Origin: Hydractinia symbiolongicarpus
Lineage: Eukaryota; Cnidaria; Hydrozoa; Anthoathecata; Hydractiniidae
Direction: 5' to 3'
Assembly (NCBI RefSeq): GCF_029227915.1
Contig: NC_079879.1
Span: 7,252,001 to 7,316,000 of the forward strand
DNA length: 64,000 nt
Each line of letters opens with the position of its first letter. Within the stretch, counting starts at the first letter, position 1. The notes beneath the pieces are model-generated. The model ran no database searches and was not told where the DNA came from. It worked only from the letters and a program-made list of their open reading frames with translations. The translations under genes and the position numbers were made by a program. Shown in pieces: positions 35,101-46,343 of this stretch.

Positions 35101-38100
35101 GTAACTTAAATTGTTTGTATATAACTTTAGTTTACAAAAGATTTGCTCTCATTCTCTCTCTTCATTTAACTGTTGTTCCTGTATACATGGAATTACAAAA
35201 CAAACAAAAAATGTCAATGTGGGACACAAGTTTGCGGATATGAAACACAAATTTGCCAACTTAAATCAGACAAATGACATTTCAAGATGGCATTTTTTGT
35301 CAATGCTAAACAAATTGAATTAAAAAGGCCGTACATAGATTTCTCGCTACTTTCATTAATCTGAAGAGAATTTAAATGCTGAAGTTAATTTTATGAAAAA
35401 ACTTGCAATCAACAGAACAATAGAATTTTTGACTAAAACAATAGAATTTTTGACTAAAAAATGACATTAAGAAAAATAATCAAAAAGTTCATTCTTAAAA
35501 ACCTGGCCAGTAACATACAAAGGCAAATCAGAATTAAGTTTTTTTCTCAATAAGTTCTAGAAGCTTTCTTAGATAGCAAACTGACTATCTTAATGCGATC
35601 AAGGTTTCTGAGAAAACTATTCCCGTTAAGATTTGTAAAAAGATTCATTAAACATCTGGATCTGCAAAAATTTAAGTTTGTTTTTCCAGGATTTCTAAGT
35701 CGTGGTCACCATGATTTTGACTTTCTCATCATGGCAGATTATAAAGTTATAAAGCCCTTCATGTTTTAAAAAGAGAAGAAATATAATAGAATGCCCTAAA
35801 AAAATATTGACATTTTGTGAAAAATCGCCGACCCCCACACTGGCATTCTACCTCTTTTACTGCTTAATTCATGCAGCACCGAACAGATTCATACAGAAAG
35901 TGAAATGTTTTTGTTATTGCAAGGTTATATTGAAACAGAAAGAGGGGAATTTTGACAGGAGCTTTATTAATTTTGTCAGCGATTTATGCGAAATAAAACA
36001 AACTGTATTATACCATTAACAAAGTAATCAGTGGTTTCCAAAAATTACATATATCCACAACGAGATTAGACCATATGGCATGCTGTGATTTCTTTGTTTA
36101 TTTCATATAAAATATTAAATTATTAAAAAAGGGACCACTCATATATTACTATATCTTATTAACTAACCATTACACGTGAGTTAAGGATGTAACAATAACT
36201 TTTAACGTCTTATAACTGTCACTAAATAAAAAGTGTTTTACATAATAAAAGAAAAAAAATTTCAAAACAAAAGTAGTCAACAATGGTGATTGGTCTTTAT
36301 TTTTTGTATAAGGGTTCCTCTACTTATGACTGCTGCCCTAAATATTTTTCACTCTCCACCACCCGGGCTCTGAAATTATGATGTGCTCCTAAATTGCATT
36401 AAAGGTCATCCTAATATTCAACTTAGTTCAATTAAAGACATTCAAGAAAAATGACTGTAATGACATGTGTGTAATTTGCGAAATTTTATATTGAAAAGTG
36501 TCGCTTATTTGCAAAAGCTTAGGTTTGTTAAATGCACATATTGTGGATTTTCACATTAAAGTTTCTGTATTTAGGGGCTGATTACATGGAGAATTTAATC
36601 TTGGGTTATTACATGGAGATTTAACAAGATCTTGGCCCGGTTTAACCTTTCTCTACCCAGCTGAGAGGAAACATCTTCTCCAGATATGGAATGTAAGTTT
36701 TTACCAATCAGACACTGTTACAGAAAAGATAGTGGTGCAGTACACTGCATGGGATTTTGTTAACAAACAATGCCTACTCAAACAAAATAAAAGTTTGAAA
36801 AAAATAGCTAGATCACTCAACAAATCATTAAACGTTAAAAAAATATTTGTTACAACTGCTTGTAGCAAACTTATTGTGTGTATAGCTAGCTACATACACT
36901 TTTTTGTCAAAATTTGAAAATTAAAAAAGATGCATATGCATTTAGTATATATACAGTCAAACAAATTAAAATCAAAAACATAAACATCTAATTTTTTTTC
37001 TTTGATACTGTTAACTCGAAAATTACATCTCTGCAAGCATGTGCACATCATGTACATTGTTTTTTAACTAGGTTAGAAAAAGCTTTTTGCGGAGGCGAAA
37101 ATTATAGCCCAGTTGTTCTATCAGAGTTGAAATTCTCCATTTAATTGCCCCCTAAAAGTACACAATTTACCTGGTAAACACTTTGGGTTTTTTTCTTCCT
37201 GCAGACAAAGACAAAACTTGAATAGTTATTCTGCTTTTTTAAAAAAATATGGCTCAAAAACTTTGTACGCAATAAAGATAAGGTCCTGCTGGTTCATTAA
37301 TTGACATTAAAGAGCCTGAATTTGGTATACCTGTTGCATCATCGTATAGATCCTGAAACGATGATCAAAAAAATGTATAAGATCATGTATTTTTGATAAA
37401 TGGTTACGGAAATATTGTGGTTTAAATAACGATATTGACAACATTTTAGACATAACTATTTCGGCAACATATAAGGAAAATGAACACATCCACTATGCGT
37501 GTCACAGACAGACAGACAGACTCTTCGTATTATTATGAGACTAGTTGATAAATCCCGCGGAGTAATCCACTTAGGCAGAAGGACAATGGAAAAACAGGTT
37601 GTTTTAGTTTTTTTGCTGACGTCAGCAGTGCAAATACAAAATAAATATATTTTTTTAGAAATTTGTATACCTGTTGCCTTCATCGTATAGATCTTGAAAT
37701 GCTGATCAAGAAAATGTATATGATCATGTATCTTTGACAAACGGTTGCAGAGATATCAAGGTTTAGAGGTTTTTTGATGACGTCATCAAAACGTCCATTC
37801 CGAAACGGATTCGGGGACCCAGGTTTGAAAAACTTACCCAAATTGGTCCCAGGTTGTCCCTAGTTACCCACGCGGTGAAAAAACATTGACGTCACCACCT
37901 CGTTTCCAAGTTATTTGGCCTCAAAGTTTTAAGTGCATTGTAATGGCTTTACTAATCTTAATTAACTTTCCTTTGACGTCAATACTATTTTATCGGTAAA
38001 GTTTGGTAAATTACAGAACAATTTTATAGGCAATGTTTTATAGAATTTGTTAAAGAAAATTTTGAAGAATGTAATCCACTTTGCAAAAGTGACAGACAGA

Positions 38101-38825
38101 CACATGGAACTGGCGTATTATTATATAGATATCGCCTTTGATCACATATGAACTCTTTAAAATAAACATATTACCCTTTCTATTAGACTCTTCCTTAATT
38201 AAACGCTCCTTCGAAAAAGTTTTTGGATGAACGCTCATTTGAAACATGTGCAAACATTTAATTCCACTGATAAGGGCCTTTATAAACCATATAAAATATT
38301 AAAGGTATTATGTTTAAGCATTGCCTTGAGAACAATAGACATGCACATGCATTCCAGTAGGTAAAATAAAAACAACCAACCACAGTAACCTACTGTATAG
38401 AAAAAATTATGTAAAACAATTTGATAAAACAGGAGTACAGTTAAAAAATTAATTCCAATGTCTTTCGGATCTTTTGTTTCCAAAAACTACAAATTTCATT
38501 CATAGATACTTGCCCTATATGGTCCTGTGTTTTGTTTGTTTGTCTTTTACCTACTAAAATGTGCACAAATACAAAAAATCTTACGAGTATAAAACTGATC
38601 GTCTTTAAAGTGTTTTTCGCAGATGTGAAGCCTACTTTCATCAATTTGTTTCTGTAACTTATCTGTCTTCTCCCTATCTTTGCAAATAATTTTTATCAGT
38701 TCGTCTCTCCATGTGTTATGAAAATCATCGTCTGATTTAGGGACAGGAACTTTAAATATGCCATAAGGATTTTGACCCCTTCGACATGTCCCACAGCCAC
38801 TTATAGAGCAGTTTGAACCAGGCAT
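31866..38825 (-). CDS. THAP-domain protein with partial P-element-transposase-like region
   Basis: Two exons, 38825-38585 and 33739-31866, with a phase-1 GTAAGA..TTTTAG intron of about 4.85 kb (704 aa). The THAP zinc finger spans the junction: CSISGC (C6, C11), Trp 39, ICEKHF (C69, H72) and the closing LNEGALPTLNLP from exon 2. A cnidarian-style middle region follows, then CRSCKE, a coiled coil (about 333-390) and a stretch (about 412-490, TSPFMKVFWKEQ..LRDY) resembling the region before the catalytic fold of P-element/THAP9 transposases. No RNase-H-like catalytic core follows. Instead there is a Lys/Ser/Glu-rich segment and about ten degenerate octapeptides (TTVNPDKT type). It is probably a domesticated or truncated P-element derivative acting in the nucleus. 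Confidence 0.75.
34527..34663. mobile_element. Palindromic MITE
   Basis: A 137-bp near-palindrome. TACCTTAAGAGAAGAAA at the left pairs with the right end TTTCTTCCCTTAAGGTA-like sequence, and the centre is AATTTGGCCAAAATT. It is non-coding and could fold into a long hairpin. Related TTTTTGCGAATT fragments occur at 31380-31690 and 55010-55100. Confidence 0.7.
37488..38130. repeat. Dispersed repeat, long copy (CGACTAGT family)
   Basis: It starts with GTCACAGACAGACAGACAG and GACTAGTTGATAAATCCCGCGG and runs through TTTGCTGACGTCAGCA and GATGACGTCATC to GTGACAGACAGACAC near 38100. It matches 49810-50440 in inverted orientation through most of its length. Parts are internally repeated (ATCGTATAGATC..GATCATGTAT occurs twice, 37340-37400 and 37680-37735). 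Confidence 0.65.
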
Positions 38826-40150
38826 GTTTAATAGCTATAAGTTGTGACTAAAATATGTGACTAAAAAAACAAAAACAACAACACAGGATTTCCATCCGTG
38901 TGTCTACCATTAATAATCCAAATTTGCACCCTAAGAAGACTGGGGCCAATAAGCAAAAGCGCGCATTATTTTTTTCCGCCATGTCGCCCGTAAACACTCT
39001 CCTAGAGGGGGAGATTTATAAACATGTTTAAAACAGGAAGAAGGAAACATCAGCTTTGAAAGGGGTAATTGCTAGTTCGAGGTTTAGAAAATATGAAAAA
39101 TTGGCTGCAGAAGCATAAATTAAACTCAGGTAAAACTTATCGCAGGTGATGCACTTTCTTGGAAACGGGAGTTGCATCTTCAACGTTACATTTTTCTTCA
39201 TCATGCTTTGATTTTTTCTAATTCCCTGCTCTATAAGGTTCTGACGTTCCGGGGCCCGGCGAATCGATTCCCAAAATACGGTCTTAGATCCATATAAAAA
39301 GACAATATATAAACTTCTCGATAAGCGTCCTGGAAAAGAAGGACAATTGACAACCTTTTCAACCTTTATTTAAAGATTTGTAGGTAGGCTCCTGCGGATA
39401 CTTTTTTACAAGCATTGGCAGGCAGTTTTTATTTCTTTCCTTAATATTCCCCACAAAATCCTTCTCTTGACCCTTTAAGCAATAATAATTACAAAGGTAT
39501 TTCGAATTCGCATCCCCCCCAAACTCGTCCCCAGGGCTTTTTAGGTTAACATTGGGACAGAACCTTCCAAATGTAAAAAACCTAAATATCTCTGGGGACC
39601 AGATTGTTCTACCTCCTCTTTCTGTTCCCTTTTTTATCAGTTACTGTGGAAAATCTCGTCAAAGTGAATACCTCTCTAAAGAAAACAAAAATAGGGCGTG
39701 TAACACAATAACACGATTTCGATGATTAAGGAAAATCATTGTAACAAAGAAACTTACGCTGAGATTCTTGCAACTTGTTTTTGAGAAGAAGTAAGAATAG
39801 ATGAGAAAATTATTAGTGACTTTCGTATTCTGTATTTATAAAAAATTTGGAAACTTGTCTTTACCCAAACAGACAAGCAGAAATAGTAGTTTTAACATTA
39901 ATTTTTAGTTTTACGGAATTGTGGAGCATTAAAAAACGTACTTTTTTAAGCAGAATGTGTTTTTTAATTTGGTTAATAGACCTGTTTCAATATCGCCTTT
40001 TCATGATTAGCCATGGTGGCAAAAAATCAAAACATTGTATGAAAACAAAGTTATAAACATGAAGATAAACAGCTGGGGAATTACCCGGAGTTTTTTACCT
40101 AATTAATTATTAACCTCGTTTTTGGTTTGCACACAAGATCCCCTTTTGGA
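38826..40150. other. Spacer between the divergent THAP and STING 1 genes
   Basis: About 1.4 kb without a recognised gene. A small inverted-repeat element is likely at about 39527-39608 (CTCGTCCCCAGGGCT ... CTCTGGGGACCAG). The THAP gene promoter lies just above 38825. Confidence 0.45.
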
Positions 40151-40160
40151 GGGAAGTTCC
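40151..40160 (+). promoter_or_regulatory. Consensus NF-kB site upstream of STING 1
   Basis: GGGAAGTTCC fits GGGRNNYYCC exactly. It lies 77 bases before the ATG and about 15 bases before a TATA-like TATAAAT (40176-40182). Cnidarians have NF-kB, so immune induction of this gene is plausible, but a 10-bp match alone is weak evidence. Confidence 0.45.
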
Positions 40161-40175
40161 CTTATGAAAGTATAG

Positions 40176-40182
40176 TATAAAT
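40176..40182 (+). promoter_or_regulatory. TATA-like box of STING 1
   Basis: TATAAAT in the context TATAGTATAAATTTGC lies 55-61 bases upstream of the start codon, leaving room for a short 5' UTR. Confidence 0.4.
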
Positions 40183-40236
40183 TTGCATGATTAAAGAAAA
40201 TTGAAGTTGTTTCTCTTTGGAAGAGTCTGAAAAGTC

Positions 40237-41543
40237 ATGGCTAAAAGCGCTTTGGAATCCTTAAACAATGGTTTTGGACCGATATCCAATCTTCGCTCAA
40301 AAAGATGGAGAAAAATAGCTTCAGTTGCAGTTATTTTGTTATTCTACATTTGTTACGGTGTCAACAAAATCCTGACGACAAGTGTTTCATTAACCAGAGC
40401 TTTTGATCTAGAAGATCTTGTTATCGGTTGTGGTGTACTGTCCGCAGCCATGTTTGGTGAAATAATTCGACGGCTTTGTTTATATGCTGAAGAATGCCAT
40501 CACTCTGATACTAGATATATGGGATCAAAAAGAAAAGCTTTAGAAGCCTGTCTTTGTTTATCAAAACTACCTAAGGTTGGCTAAATTTTAGTTGTTAATT
40601 TTTGCTACCGTGTCACCAGAGCTTATTTGTTTTAATGCTCTCAAAGTAGAACGCAGTGCCTGTAGCGTTTTTTATGAGGATAAACGTGTGCTTTTTAAAA
40701 CTGAACGCGTTTAATTAAATCTTCTTTATTTTATAGCTTACTTTAATGTTGTTTACGTTAGCAACGTCGGTTATAATGTATTCTTGGATATCGCATGATA
40801 AACCTGCAAGCACTTATCCGCTTCAATTGTACCTAATAACCGCCATACTGGGCTCCGTATGTACTGATCTATTAAGCGTAAAGCCACCAACCAAAGTTGA
40901 AATTTCAGATTTGAATGAATCCCAAAATAAACACGTTTCAGACGGTTTAGCTTGGAGCTATTACTTTGGTTACTTGAAGCTAATTCTACCAAGATGGGAT
41001 GGAATTTTTGAACGGGCTAGAGGAGAAGGATTTCAAATTGAGAGCGATGAGGCCGACGAAGAAGGCGAGAAAACTGATATCCGTGATTTGATTACAGATC
41101 AAAGATTGTTTATCTTTTTACCTAAGGATGGCTATTGTTACGACCCATTTGAAAAAGTGGACAAAAGAATCAAGTTCATCCAAACCATGCCAGACCAAAA
41201 GATCGCCCGTGGAGGAGTACAGGAAAGAATCTACAAGAATAGCTTGTACCGAATCAGCATGGAGGATGGCAGAAAGATGTATGTTATGATGGAATACGCT
41301 ACTCCTTTGCTGTCCATGTATGATATGTCGATGGAGAGCCGGGCAGCCTTCAGCGAGGAAAACAGAGAAGAGCAAGTTGTGGAGTTTTATTCAAAGTTGA
41401 AAGAGATCCTTGATCATGACAGCGAATGCAAAGGAAAGTTTAAACTAGTCTTGACCTCTCGCGGTGCTACTAAAGATAAACCAAAGCTTGCCGACATGAT
41501 TTTAGAAGCGATATCAGAAGTAACAGAAGTCAGTGCTGAGTAA
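40237..41543 (+). CDS. STING1: STING (stimulator of interferon genes), paralogue 1
   Basis: Exons are 40237-40575 and 40737-41543 (phase-0 intron of 161 bp), giving 381 aa against 379 in human STING. The N-terminal part has hydrophobic segments fitting four TM helices (about 27-175). The cyclic-dinucleotide-binding domain runs from about 180 to 365: SDGLAWSYYFGYLKLILP (equivalents of S162, Y163, Y167), RGGVQERIY (R232, R238, Y240) and MEYATPL (E260, T263). All these ligand residues are kept. An acidic insert (DEADEEGEKTD, about 217-227) after helix 1 is absent from paralogue 2. The protein ends just after the binding domain, so the TBK1/IRF3-recruiting tail is missing, as in other invertebrates. 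It should sit in the ER membrane and bind 2'3'-cGAMP-like ligands. Confidence 0.93.
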
Positions 41544-43913
41544 TGCTTACTTTTGGAAGTATTGATCATGTAAATAAAACGAAACAAGGATAAAATTAAT
41601 AACTTCAAAATATTGAAAACTTGAACTAAGAAAGAGCTTTACAAAAAATAATTTAAGAATTTTTTGTTTTTGTTTACACACCTTTTGTTTAACAAAAGAG
41701 CTGTTGTTTTTAACGTGAAATCTCAGCCTGATATTCTTATAAGCATATTCTTATAAATAAGAGCTTGTAGAACTTTTTGTGCCATATTGATATTGTACAA
41801 TATAAGGTTTAATTTTTGCTTTGAGGTGCAAAATGTATTTCGAGGATGTCCACCGTCTTGAATATTAACATTAAGCTACAAGTATGTTATTACGAGTGCA
41901 AATGGTTTTCAAGAATGAAATGGGGATATTTTAAACAATTTAACCAACTGAAATCGTGACCTGTATATATTTTGTATAGTTTTATAAAGCTAGCAATGAA
42001 GGAAAAGATACTATAAAAAAAGTTTTATATCTGGTAATTTTTCTCGCTTTTATTTTGTTCATCTCTTTTTTGTTGCTTTATCCCAATTTTATTTTACATT
42101 TTTAAAAATAAAATGATGTAACCTCCTACACAATTATTTTTCCCGCCATAAGTGAGTACGACAAAAAACGTACTACAGTACAGTGTAGTGTATTCTGACC
42201 TTTACTTTGTGCACCAAGAGTGGAAAGTTTGACCGCTAATGTTCTGCCATTGTTGATCGCATAATGTATAGTTAAAGTATTCCTTATGACGCGTTTGCAT
42301 AATCTAACTAAATAAGGAGCGACAACACAAAGCCATTTTTTTAGTTTCTACAAAGGAAGTAACAAAGTTTTTTCTGGGTTAATCCAACAGTGGAGTTAAA
42401 TTCAGAAAGAATCCATTTGCTCAATATATTCTGCGCAAATGTTTTTTCGGTAACAATAACACAAAACGAAAAAAAGCCCTGGGTCGAGGTTGAGCTGAGG
42501 CGCCAATATATGAAGTCAAGGATTCCGTCCTTGACGTCAGCTATTGGCGCTTCAGTTGCGAAAATCTCAGGAACAGAGTTAGCAACCACGGAAGCGGTCC
42601 TTTACTATTGTTTTTTAAAAAAACTCTTAGATACAAAGTGAAGCCTAGCATGTTCTTAACGCACAACTGTGTTTCCAGGACAAGATAAATTAAGACTGAA
42701 TTCCTGGTTTAACGTAAAAACGTCAGCAGGTCCTGCGTACGAGGTTTCTTATTATTGGTTCTGATAAATATACTGACCGCTTATTTATTTTAAATTGCCC
42801 ATTCTAATGAATGAAATTGTTGCTTATGTCTAGACTACTCAAGAGCGCATTATGGTTTTTCAGTATTACGCATTTAACAGGGATTTTACAAATCAATATT
42901 CTAGGAAAATAATCAGTCGATTTCACCAAAATAAAAATTTCCCCGAGTTGCGTATGTAAATATAATTGTTTATTAAAAAAACAAAGTTTTTAAGCAATGT
43001 TTATTCACTCTGAGATAGTTGTTAGCTAAATTCTACATAAGATTATTCTTTCCTTTACCCAGTGTGTTATGAGAATATCAGGCTGGGATTTTAGGTCAAA
43101 ATTTCAGGTCTATTGTTTGAAACAATTGAGAAATAATAATAAGTTATAGATAAAAAAGCATGAGTTTCTTGACAAAATTATCTTACTCTGGTTGCAAACA
43201 TTTCTTAAATTTTACAGTGGTATGCTGCTGCAATTCTTTTAAACTTAAGTTTTAATTAAGTTATCATTAACTACCGAAAGTCTCGAAATAAAGATAATAA
43301 CATGGATTTCTATTTCTTTAGTCTAAAAAGGGGTATGTAACAACCACAAAACGTATTATGTTTCATAAGCAACTAAGTTGCTAAGAGCTGAGGTTCAGGT
43401 TTGAGACAAAATTAGGCATCTAACATTAAGTACTAGATGCTTGTAACCAGGATGAAAATGTTAAAAAGTCAAGAAACCAAGAAACCAAGAAACCAAGACT
43501 TATTCCTCGATAATCGAACACGCTACCTATGAAACAAGAATAAAATGAGAATAAAAGTTTTGTTTTCTACTAAATCATAACAGTAAAACGAAGGAAAAGC
43601 AAGTTTAAATCTGAAGCCTTCTTAGTATACTTCTAAAGCTGAAATTAAAATTTAACCTTTAACTGAGGTTTCAACGAAATATAGAGTTCCTAAAAAAAAA
43701 ATTTTTGTTGACTGTCTTAAAAAGATAAACAAAGGATCTTATCAACAAGGAACATCTGCTCCTTGTTATTTTGACTCTTTTTCTAAAAATATTAAGAAAA
43801 TATTAAGTCAAATTATAAAAGAAACAAAATTGTTCTCATCTAAAGTTCACAGTCTAAAACTACCTTTATATTATAATAAAAATTGCAAATAAAAACCTCA
43901 TCCATTTGCTCCT
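41544..43913. other. Region between the two convergent STING genes
   Basis: About 2.4 kb holding both 3' ends; AATAAA at 41573-41578 is the likely poly(A) signal of STING 1. No gene is present. Repeats include inverted TTGGCGC-containing sequence at about 42475-42745 (possible AACCTCG-family MITE debris) and four copies of AAGAAACCA at 43470-43500. Confidence 0.5.
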
Positions 43914-45767
43914 CTAAACTCTAATAGATTCTTCTTGAAGTTCTTGATAAATAACTTCAGCGAGATTATCGTGTGCATCAGATACCAAGACAATACGAAA
44001 CTTATCTCTGCACTCTGGAATTCTTTCCAAAATATACTTCAACTTCTTGTAAAACTCCACAACCTGCTCATCCCGATCTGCCATCGTAAACTGTGCATTG
44101 CTTTCACGTGCCATGTCAAACAGGGCTAACAAGGGTGTTGCATACTCCATCATGATATACTTTGGTTCCTTTCCTTCTAATTGGATACGATAGAGAGTAT
44201 TTTTGTAGACTCTTTCTTGTACGCCACCTCTGGTGATTCTTTGCTCTGGCATTGATGTTAAAAAGCTGATTCTCTTATCCACTTTGTCAAATGATTCATA
44301 GCACCAACAATTTTTTGGTATAATGATAAACACCTTTTCGCTAGAGATTTTATCTCTTAAATCGTTGCCATCAAGTACAAAATCTGGCTTAACTGCTTTT
44401 CTAACCATTCCTTGTATTCCTGGTAATATCAACTTGAGATAGCCAAAATAATAACTCCATGCTAATCCGGTCGCAACATTATTTATCTTGGTTTCTGTTA
44501 GCTGAGATACTTCAACCAATGATAAACTTCTGACTTCTAGCAACTGCATTCCTACAGAGCTCCAGCAAGTAATCAACACATACAGTGGCCATGGAAACAG
44601 GTCATATCCATCAGAATTCATACGGCAAACAATCATGCCAAAAGTTGATACAAAGAAGACAAATATCACCTAAAATATAAAGGATCTTATTTTGTTATAA
44701 ATGGTTGTTTATACAGCGTATATTATCAATATTATGCGCTATTCTGGGACGACTTCCTATATTAAATTTCATGCACGCTTATTTTCATGCAATAGCAATA
44801 TAAACAGGTGTGTTTAAGAACCCTTTGCCAAAGTCAGTTTTGCTTTTTAAAAAAGTATACTCTTGTGTGTATGACTTTTCATAAAAAAACCGTTTTACAT
44901 ATACTTTTCGTACTTAATATTGCACACTAACAAAACATTTTTGTTAGTGTGCAAAAGTAATACGAATAAGGTGACAAAAAGTAATACGAATAAGGTGACA
45001 AAATATCTTGTAAAATAAATTAAAATTTTCATTTCTTAGAAATAAGGCAAAAGATAGCAAGGAGAGGTTGAAATTTAATGCGAGTCTGCAAGTGTGATGG
45101 CTCTGGCAAAGAGACACTTATGTTTTCTAAATAAGATGCAGTAAAAGGGGGGGGAATATATACATGAAGTTGCCACATAAGTGAAACATAAAGTTTTAGC
45201 TGCCATGCTGTTGGGCAAGAAAAAAAATGTTAAAGCTGAAAGAACCCAAACCGCCAATTGTTTACTGCTATTATTTATGCATTTTACATTTTATTTTGAG
45301 CTTCAACATCCCTAAACATACTCTTTAACAAGGTGTCACATAGATATATTGATACAGCATTGCAAAAAAAAATCTGTGACACACAGACACAGTAATGACA
45401 CACAAAAACTATACATAACAATACTTAATAACATATCACTCACCAGTACAGTTTTTGGAAAAGCTATACAGTGTTGAAAAGCTTTAATTTTGGAACCAGA
45501 GTAACGTGTTTCAACATGAAACTTTTCCTCAAAATATAAAATGCTACGACGAAAGATTTCACCAAGAACAAGGGATGATATAACTGAGCAATATAATAAT
45601 GCTATTTCATTGACCATATCTTTCAAAGAGTGGTTTGAGTAGCAGACATAGTATACTGGAATAAGTACCAGGACCAAACCCAGAAAAATCATTCTAGCAA
45701 TACTTGCACGATTTCCTCTGTCTTCAGAAACTGGCCCAAAACCATTGTTTTTTTCTTGCAATGCCAT
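43914..45767 (-). CDS. STING1: STING (stimulator of interferon genes), paralogue 2
   Basis: Exons are 45767-45444 (donor CTG/GTGAGT) and 44669-43914 (acceptor TTTTAG), with a phase-0 intron of 774 bp and 359 aa. The intron position and phase are the same as in paralogue 1, showing a shared origin. NNGFGP near the N-terminus and LGEIFRRS / GEIIRRL in TM2-3 are shared. Ligand motifs are ATGLAWSYYFGYLKLILP (T180 where S162 would be, Y181, Y185), RGGVQERVY (R255, R261, Y263) and MEYATPL (E283, T286). It is shorter than paralogue 1 in the loop after helix 1, without the acidic insert. There is no C-terminal signalling tail. No kB consensus was found in the first ~200 bases upstream. Confidence 0.93.
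44920..44954. repeat. Perfect 16-bp hairpin in the STING 2 intron
   Basis: TTGCACACTAACAAAA, loop CAT, then the exact complement. It is followed directly by two copies of GTAATACGAATAAGGTGAC (44957-44999). It may be a MITE remnant. Confidence 0.75.
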
Positions 45768-46343
45768 CTTTTAAAAGTCTAAAGTAAATTTTAAAAACAA
45801 GAAACGTAACTAGCTAGCCATAACTTCTATTTGGATCGTTATTTTTTACACTGACCAATTTGCTTTTTGACTTTTTCACATTTGACAACATTAATTTGTT
45901 TTTGAGGTAGCTAACTAGCTACAGTAACACATACCTGTCTGAACTGTTATTTTTTTTTCTTTTATGTTTTAAACGCGATTAGGCCCTTATATTTGTCTCT
46001 TTTCTGTTCAAGGGTTTTTACTGTACTGTTGTAGTTTAACGGGAATCCACCCAGCAGAGAACAGCTGGTTCGACAGCCAGCTTAAATTCTCGGAAACATC
46101 TCCCCTATACAAAGGCTCTCCACCGGCGAGCCTAAATCATTCCGTTTAAAAAAAACATCGATTTGTCCATAGTTTAAAAGGATTCAAAAGGTGGCAAAAT
46201 AATTATTCAGATTTACAAAAAAACTTTTCTTTTACTTTGTCTTGATTTAGATACAGGGAGGTAGTGATCAAAATAGAAGTACAACGTTGCATGCTTCGTG
46301 CAGCCGTAACATAGTATTTTCACACAAAACGTCATTAGTTAAA
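45768..46343. promoter_or_regulatory. Shared upstream region of STING 2 and the SEC23IP-like gene
   Basis: The two genes start 576 bp apart on opposite strands, so this interval should contain both promoters. There is no coding signal. AGCTAGC motifs recur at 45808-45815 and 45910-45925. Confidence 0.5.

Larger units (their letters stand above)
33740..38584 (-). other. Large intron of the THAP gene
   Basis: About 4.85 kb between the THAP-splitting exons. It contains a palindromic MITE (34527-34663) and a long CGACTAGT-family repeat (37488-38130). No other gene is seen. Confidence 0.65.

Noticed and set aside
39847-40056. 69-codon ORF upstream of STING 1
   Set aside because: No recognisable motif, and composition as expected from AT-rich spacer; not conserved-looking.
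42341-42641. Overlapping ORFs on both strands between the STING genes
   Set aside because: They coincide with inverted-repeat MITE-like sequence (TTGGCGC arms) and show no protein motif.
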